Under the pieces are notes generated by a model. The model ran no database searches. It saw only the letters and a list, made by a program, of their open reading frames with translations, and was not told the origin of the DNA. The translations under genes and the position numbers were made by a program. 64,000 nucleotides of DNA. It comes from JACVRW01 sp963808545 (GTDB lineage Bacteria; Actinomycetota; Thermoleophilia; Solirubrobacterales; Thermoleophilaceae). The stretch is from assembly GCA_963808545.1 (NCBI GenBank), contig CAWEGB010000006.1, positions 505,168-569,167 on the forward strand, written 5' to 3'. This document shows positions 59,511 to 64,000 of this stretch, piece by piece; position 1 is the stretch's first letter; every line of letters starts with the position of its first letter.

Positions 59511-61274
59511 GTGTCCCGGACACCCAGTGCAAGTGCCGTTCCGCTGCTCGTGGAGAGGCTCCAGTCTCTTCGCGCTCGTCCGGGCGACCACCCGGAGGAC
59601 GGTGATCTCGCCGAGCCGCCGCCTCGCTGGCCTCTGCTCGTTCTCGGAGGCGCGATGGTCGCCGCCTTTGCCGTCATCCTCTACCTCAGTAGGGGGATGG
59701 CGCTCAGCCCGGACGAGGTCTCCTGGTTTCTTACCACCCCTCAGCTGTCACCCAGGGAGGCACTCGAGCCGTACGGAGGCGCTCTGCTGGCGACGACGCG
59801 CGTGGTTTATTGGGCGCTGTTCGAGGTCTTCGGCGCTGGCTACTTGCCCTTCCGGATCCTGGCCGCCGCCACTGTGCTCCTTACCGTCGGCGTGTTCTAC
59901 GCGTATGCGAGCAAGGCCATCGGGCGCGTAGCCGCACTGGCCCCCAGCCTGGTGCTGCTGTTTTTCGGACCGGACGCTCTGCACGTCCTGGCCGGCAACA
60001 CATTCACCGTCCTGCTGCCCATCGCGTGCGGCATCTGCGCGCTCCTTGCTGTGGACCGGGGCGACCGCCGAGGCGATGTCGCCGCGTGCGTACTCCTCTG
60101 CCTCGCGGTGGTCACCTACTCCACAGGGCTCGCCGTCACCGTCGGCGTGGCCGTCGCGATCCTGTGGCGCGCCGACCGCTGGCGCCGGGCGTGGATCGTG
60201 CTCGTACCGATCGGGATCTACGTCGCGTGGTGGCTCTGGGCGCGCACGTCCACCGAGGCCGGCAGCGGCGTCGTCGTTTCGAATGCCCTACTCATCCCCG
60301 CTTGGGGTTTCGAATCTCTCGGGGCGATCGCCAGTTCGATGGTCGGGCTCAACTACAGGTTCTCCGGCGCTCCGGAGCCCATCCAGGCCGGCGCCCCACT
60401 CGCCCTCGTGGCCTTGGTGGGGCTCGGATGGCGCTTCTGGAAGGGACCGTTGCCAGAAGCGTTCTGGCCCGCGCTCGCAGCAATCCTCGCGCTGTGGACG
60501 CTGCAGGCGCTTGCCGCTGACGGCGCCGACAACTATCCGTCGAGTCCGCACTATCTGTTCCCCGTTACGCTCGTCGCGCTGCTCGCCGTCGTGCAAGCGG
60601 CGCGTGGGGTTCGCTGGACGGGGGCCCTTCTCCTCGTGGTTTTCGCGGTCGCGGCCGTCGCTCTGGCCACCAACGCCTCCGTACTGCGACAGAGGGCGGC
60701 GGAGTTCCGCTACGACTACAGCCCGCAGGCTCGAGCCGCGTTCACCGGCCTGGATGTCGCGGGACCCAGCGCCGATCCGACCTTTGCCTTCGAAGGCCTG
60801 GCGCTCAACCCCGGTCTCTACATGGCCTTCAGAGGCGTTGGCGCGCGCCCCACCGACGACTATCGGATCGCGATCGAGCGCTACGGCTCACCCGGCTATA
60901 CATTGCCGGATCTGCCCGAGGGCGGACCGGCGAGTCAGGCCCGTGCCGCTGCGATCGCGGACTCAGTCCTCGTGGCGTCACTCGACCTCGGGATCGAGCC
61001 GAGGCCCGGCGATGCCGGGCCCACCGGGTGCCGGCGACTTCAGCCCGGTACAGCCGGCTCTTTCTCCTTTTCGCTGGCCCCGGGCGATGCCGTGCTTGTG
61101 GCCGGGGCTGCGGGGCCTGTGACGGTGCGTCGTTTCGCCGCTGCGTCCACAACGCAGGTGGCCGTAGCGACGCCGGGTGTCCCGTTCGTGTTCCGCGTGC
61201 CGCCGGACCGCGCGCCGGACCGTCTCTGGCAGGCGACTGTCTCAGGCAGCGCAGTGCGCCTCTGCAACGCCTGA
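59511..61274 (+). CDS. GT-C-like membrane glycosyltransferase
   Basis: 587 residues from GTG 59511. The first membrane helix (LLVLGGAMVAAFAVILYLS) is followed by RGMALSPDEVSWFLTT, the acidic first-loop motif of GT-C enzymes, then further helices up to about residue 395. The last 190 residues are soluble and beta-rich (FAFEGLALNPGLYMAFRGVG, GSFSFSLAPGDAVLVAGAAG, VAVATPGVPFVFRVPPDRAP), probably an outer carbohydrate-binding-like domain. The GtrB-like gene just upstream supplies a plausible donor, so the pair may decorate an exported chain. The exact family is uncertain. Confidence 0.76.
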   Translation: MSRTPSASAVPLLVERLQSLRARPGDHPEDGDLAEPPPRWPLLVLGGAMVAAFAVILYLSRGMALSPDEVSWFLTTPQLSPREALEPYGGALLATTRVVYWALFEVFGAGYLPFRILAAATVLLTVGVFYAYASKAIGRVAALAPSLVLLFFGPDALHVLAGNTFTVLLPIACGICALLAVDRGDRRGDVAACVLLCLAVVTYSTGLAVTVGVAVAILWRADRWRRAWIVLVPIGIYVAWWLWARTSTEAGSGVVVSNALLIPAWGFESLGAIASSMVGLNYRFSGAPEPIQAGAPLALVALVGLGWRFWKGPLPEAFWPALAAILALWTLQALAADGADNYPSSPHYLFPVTLVALLAVVQAARGVRWTGALLLVVFAVAAVALATNASVLRQRAAEFRYDYSPQARAAFTGLDVAGPSADPTFAFEGLALNPGLYMAFRGVGARPTDDYRIAIERYGSPGYTLPDLPEGGPASQARAAAIADSVLVASLDLGIEPRPGDAGPTGCRRLQPGTAGSFSFSLAPGDAVLVAGAAGPVTVRRFAAASTTQVAVATPGVPFVFRVPPDRAPDRLWQATVSGSAVRLCNA

Positions 61275-61297
61275 TCGCGATCGCCACTACCCGCCGA

Positions 61298-61303
61298 TAG
61301 GGT
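61298..61303 (+). promoter_or_regulatory. -10 element TAGGGT, leaderless spacing
   Basis: TAGGGT is followed by 8 bases (CCTGCGGC) and GTG 61312. Same hexamer as at 59496. Confidence 0.48.
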
Positions 61304-61311
61304 CCTGCGGC

Positions 61312-62031
61312 GTGCCCGCACCCGAAGACGTCGTGATCCTCTGCGGCGGGCGAGGCACTCGCCTTCAGGAGCACACGCCGTCGATTCCCAAGCCGCTGGT
61401 CGAGATCGGCGGCGAGCCCATCTTCTCCCACGTGGTCCGCATCTTCGCTGCACAGGGCCTGCGCCGGTTCACCCTGTGCACGGGGTACAAGGGCGACCTC
61501 GTTGCGGCGGCGGCCGACAGCCAGAGCTGGCCCGAGGGCGTCGAGGTCCGCACCGTCGACACCGGCCTCGACACGCCCACGGGCGGGCGGATCGCCCGGC
61601 TCGGCCCGGCGCTGGAGGGACGGCCGTTCTTCGCCGCCTACGCCGACGGAGTGGCCGACATCGATCTGACGCGGCTCGTTCTTTTCCACCGCTCGCACGG
61701 CGACCTCGCGACCATGACGGTTGTACGCCCGGTGCTCCCGTTCGGCGTCGCGGAGCTCAACGGCGACGGCCGCGTCGAGGGCTTTCAGGAGAAGCCGCGC
61801 TCCGAACATTGGATAAACGGGGGCTTCTTCTGCTTCCAGCCGGAGGTGATGGAGTACCTGGCGGAGGACTCCGTGCTCGAGCGGGAGCCGCTCGAGCAGC
61901 TGGCCGCGGCCGGCCGGCTCCACGCCTACCGCCACGAGGGCTTCTGGGACTGCATGGACACCTACAAGGACGCAGTCCTGCTCAATGACCTGTGGTCGCG
62001 CGGCGCCGCGCCCTGGAAGATCTGGGACTAA
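61312..62031 (+). CDS. rfbF: Glucose-1-phosphate cytidylyltransferase-like nucleotidyltransferase
   Basis: 239 residues from GTG 61312, fixed by the -10 element and the short distance to the N-terminal motif. VVILCGGRGTRLQEHTPSIP with KPLVEIGG is the nucleotidyltransferase signature (G-x-G-T-R-L...PKP). RfbF-specific features follow: PFFAAYADGVADIDLTRLVL, EGFQEKPRSEHWINGGFFCF, and the C-terminal block HEGFWDCMDTYKDAVLLNDL with APWKIW. The enzyme makes CDP-glucose from CTP and glucose-1-phosphate, the entry to CDP-dideoxysugars. The CDP-glucose 4,6-dehydratase and later enzymes are not in this window. It is slightly shorter than the usual 255 residues. Confidence 0.85.
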   Translation: MPAPEDVVILCGGRGTRLQEHTPSIPKPLVEIGGEPIFSHVVRIFAAQGLRRFTLCTGYKGDLVAAAADSQSWPEGVEVRTVDTGLDTPTGGRIARLGPALEGRPFFAAYADGVADIDLTRLVLFHRSHGDLATMTVVRPVLPFGVAELNGDGRVEGFQEKPRSEHWINGGFFCFQPEVMEYLAEDSVLEREPLEQLAAAGRLHAYRHEGFWDCMDTYKDAVLLNDLWSRGAAPWKIWD

Positions 62032-62035
62032 CGCG

Positions 62036-63382
62036 TCAGCCCGACGGCTCGGCCATCGCGGCCGCAACGGGCGTCGTGGCCGCCTCGGGCGCCGCCGGCC
62101 TGCGCCCCAAAGCCAGGAACAGCACCGGGACCGCGCACGCCGCCTGCACCGCGAGCAGGGCCATAGCCACGCGCGTGAGGTCGTCGCCGATCGCCAACAG
62201 CGCGACGACCTCCACCACCACACCCGCGGCCAGGATCCAGATGAAGCGATAGCGGTGCAGCGCGAGCAGGTACTGCACGGACAGGTACGTGCACGCGAGC
62301 AGGACCATCGCTACGCCCAGCCACGGGAGCGCGTCGGACGCCAGCGTGAGGTCCTCCCCGAACACGGCCTCGAGCAGCGGCTTTCCGGCGGCCACGAAGA
62401 TCAGGACCATGGGCACGCCCGCGCCGAGGATGAGGCCCAGGCAGCGCACCAGGATGGCCCGAGCGTCCTCGCCGGTCTTCGCACGCCGCGCCACCTCGGG
62501 CACCAGGTACATGCCCAGCCCCACCGCGATCCAGATGATCGCCTTGGCGGCGACCGCGGCCACCGCGTAGGAGCCGGCGGCGTCCCCTGAGGCCTCGTGC
62601 TTGACCACGATCACATGGAGCTCCTGGATCGCCAGCAGCAGGGTCAGAGCGATCACCGGCGCCCGGGCTCCCACCAGCAGCTCGCGCAGCGGCGACTCGG
62701 CGGCCTGGGCCGGGTCGGGAGCGGGCAGCTCCTGGTTCAGCGGCACGAGCAGCACGAGGGCCATCGCCAGGAACCCCAGCGCCGCGCCGAGGAAGGCGCC
62801 GGTCACGTCGAGCCCCACGGCCACGAGCAGCAGGCCGAAGATGATCCGCGAGGTGGCGTCGCCGACGATCGAGAACGCCACCGCCCGGTAACGCTGGAAG
62901 CCCTGCAGCACCCCCCGCTCGACGCAGAGGATCACCCACAGCATCGCCGTGAGCGGAACCGCCGCGGCGCCCCAGAGGTCGTCGACGTTGATGATCGCCC
63001 CGATCACCGACCGCAGCGGGATGGCCAAGAGGCTCACCACCACGGTGGCTATGACCAGCCGCACCAGCCAGCGCCGCACGCCGGCGCCGACGTTGGGGAC
63101 GCCGTCGGCGAGCTCGCCGCTGACCTCTCGAGCCACGGCGATCTGCAGCGCCGAGCCTGGGACCATGAGAATGATGTACGCCGACACCAGCACCGCTAGC
63201 GAGCCGTATCCGGTGGCTCCCAGCAGGCGCGCGAAGATGATCGTGAACACGAGTGCCAGCACGTTCTGGGCGATCACGGCGGCGCCCATTCCGGCCGCCC
63301 GGCCCGTGTCGGAGCGCGACAGGCCCGCGAGGCGGCCCCGCAGGTCGACCGACGCCCGGCGTGAGACCACCCGCGTGCGCAC
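62036..63382 (-). CDS. Polysaccharide flippase (Wzx/MATE-like)
   Basis: 448 residues from GTG 63382. Multispanning MOP-superfamily transporter: AVIAQNVLALVFTIIFARLL, GATGYGSLAVLVSAYIILMV, LWVILCVERGVLQGFQRYRA, GAFLGAALGFLAMALVLLVP, AIQELHVIVVKHEASGDAAG, GAGVPMVLIFVAAGKPLLEA. Twelve to fourteen helices. It is the third flippase of the island, after 4005-5333 and the interrupted 23519-25017. It converges with the cytidylyltransferase gene (4-base gap) and diverges from the Tag gene. Leaderless start. Confidence 0.88.
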   Translation of the reverse strand: MRTRVVSRRASVDLRGRLAGLSRSDTGRAAGMGAAVIAQNVLALVFTIIFARLLGATGYGSLAVLVSAYIILMVPGSALQIAVAREVSGELADGVPNVGAGVRRWLVRLVIATVVVSLLAIPLRSVIGAIINVDDLWGAAAVPLTAMLWVILCVERGVLQGFQRYRAVAFSIVGDATSRIIFGLLLVAVGLDVTGAFLGAALGFLAMALVLLVPLNQELPAPDPAQAAESPLRELLVGARAPVIALTLLLAIQELHVIVVKHEASGDAAGSYAVAAVAAKAIIWIAVGLGMYLVPEVARRAKTGEDARAILVRCLGLILGAGVPMVLIFVAAGKPLLEAVFGEDLTLASDALPWLGVAMVLLACTYLSVQYLLALHRYRFIWILAAGVVVEVVALLAIGDDLTRVAMALLAVQAACAVPVLFLALGRRPAAPEAATTPVAAAMAEPSG

Positions 63383-63388
63383 GGCGCC

Positions 63389-63394
63389 AGAGTA
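63389..63394 (-). promoter_or_regulatory. -10 element TACTCT, leaderless spacing
   Basis: On the minus strand TACTCT is followed by 6 bases (GGCGCC) and GTG 63382. Confidence 0.43.
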
Positions 63395-63428
63395 CCCCCG
63401 AGAGCGTGCGCTCGCGCGCCCCGCGAAG

Positions 63429-64000
63429 ATGTCTGAGCCGATTCGCTGCTTCGGCGACCCATCGCCCGACTACGCCGCCTACCACGACAGGGAGTGGGGC
63501 CGGCCGGTCACCGACGACCGGGGGCTCTACGAGCGGCTCGTGCTCGAGGGCTTCCAGTCCGGTCTGTCCTGGCTGACCATCCTGCGCAAGCGGGAGCACT
63601 TCCGGGCGGCGTTCGCGGACTTCGAGATCGAGAAGGTGGCCGGCTTCAGCGACCACGACGTGGCGCGGCTGCTCGCCGACGCCGGGATCGTCCGTCACCG
63701 AGGCAAGATCGAGGCCGCCATTGCCAACGCGAGGGCCGCGGCGGCGCTGGAGCTGCCGCTGGCCGAGCTGGTGTGGTCGTATGCGCCGGCCCCCGGACGG
63801 CCGGCGCCGAGCAGCTTCGAGGAGGTGCCGGCGATCACCCCCGAGTCCACGGCGCTCTCCAAGGAGCTCAAGCGCCGCGGCTTCCGCTTCGTCGGCCCCA
63901 CCACCGCCTACGCGGCGATGCAGGCCTGCGGCCTCGTGAACGATCACCTGGCCGCGTGCTGGATCCGGGACGAGGTCGAAGAGGAGCGCTCGGCCGTCCG
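63429..64000 (+). CDS. tag: DNA-3-methyladenine glycosylase I, 3' end missing
   Basis: 190 codons visible from ATG 63429; the frame continues past the window edge. RCFGDPSPDYAAYHDREWGR holds the zinc-binding Cys and His of the family, ERLVLEGFQSGLSWLTILRK the base-recognition helix, and FRFVGPTTAYAAMQACGLVN with DHLAACWIRDE the C-terminal zinc-binding region. It excises 3-methyladenine from alkylated DNA. It has no link to glycan synthesis and marks the right border of the island. A GAAG stretch just before the ATG is a weak ribosome-binding site. Confidence 0.92.
   Translation, partial: MSEPIRCFGDPSPDYAAYHDREWGRPVTDDRGLYERLVLEGFQSGLSWLTILRKREHFRAAFADFEIEKVAGFSDHDVARLLADAGIVRHRGKIEAAIANARAAAALELPLAELVWSYAPAPGRPAPSSFEEVPAITPESTALSKELKRRGFRFVGPTTAYAAMQACGLVNDHLAACWIRDEVEEERSAV

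Noticed and set aside
62028..63947. 639-codon minus-strand frame spanning the flippase and tag genes
   Set aside because: It crosses two real genes in the wrong frame; motifs of both are in other frames.
1..64000. Search by eye for CRISPR arrays, insertion sequences, integrases, tRNA and rRNA genes
   Set aside because: No regularly spaced repeats, no DDE or tyrosine-recombinase motifs and no cloverleaf-like sequence were noticed; short RNAs could still be missed without a computed search.

Overview
The window is GC-rich, densely packed DNA with frequent GTG and TTG starts, many 4-bp stop/start overlaps (ATGA, GTGA, TTGA), an LPXTG-type surface protein and Gram-positive style envelope genes. 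This fits a high-GC actinobacterium. A Thermoleophilia/Solirubrobacter-like lineage is a guess from gene style, not something the sequence proves. I see no tRNA, rRNA, insertion sequence, integrase or CRISPR array, and no stretch over 300 bases without a gene or gene remnant.

The window is almost entirely one cell-surface polysaccharide island of about 62 kb. It is bounded on the left by an AidB-type acyl-CoA dehydrogenase (1-1525, cut by the window edge) and on the right by DNA-3-methyladenine glycosylase I (63429 onward, cut by the edge). Layout: (i) 1.6-8.7 kb, three secreted or anchored clan GH-A glycosidase-like proteins, a flippase, a GT4 enzyme and an aldo/keto reductase; (ii) 8.7-15.8 kb, a GMC oxidoreductase, an exostosin-like GT, two GT4 enzymes, an O-antigen-ligase/polymerase and a hexapeptide acyltransferase; (iii) 15.8-25.0 kb, a Wzz/BY-kinase-like chain-length protein, two tandem polyprenyl-phosphate sugar-1-phosphate transferases (one frameshifted), a second polymerase-like protein, a lipoprotein, a GT4 and a frameshifted flippase; (iv) 25.0-33.1 kb, a methyltransferase, a GT4, two GT4-GT2 fusions (one frameshifted), a frameshifted O-antigen ligase and a small LPXTG protein; (v) 33.2-40.3 kb, a GT2-WsaF-like fusion, methyltransferases and a Wzm/Wzt-type ABC exporter with a C-terminal cargo-binding domain; (vi) 40.3-48.4 kb, GT-C (GT39-like) enzymes, an acyltransferase-3, two StrF-like glycosyltransferases and two frameshifted genes; (vii) 48.4-63.4 kb, a coupled methyltransferase/GT2 operon, large membrane proteins, a PhyH dioxygenase, a TylF-like methyltransferase, a GtrB-like GT2, a GT-C protein, a glucose-1-phosphate cytidylyltransferase and a third flippase.

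Read together, the island can start glycans on undecaprenyl phosphate (PF02397 transferases), extend them (GT2/GT4/GT-C), decorate them (methyl, acyl and possibly oxidised groups), and export them by Wzx/Wzy/Wzz-like and ABC routes. More than one polymer is therefore likely.

Two cross-cutting observations stand out. First, many operon-leading genes carry a TANNNT hexamer 6-10 bases before the start codon, the signature of leaderless transcription. It helps choose starts, including one possible ACG start. Second, at least nine genes are interrupted by frameshifts, often close together (23.5-25.0, 29.2-33.1 and 43.3-44.8 kb). Some of this is probably sequence error in the source assembly, so those genes are reported as broken with their likely intact extents.
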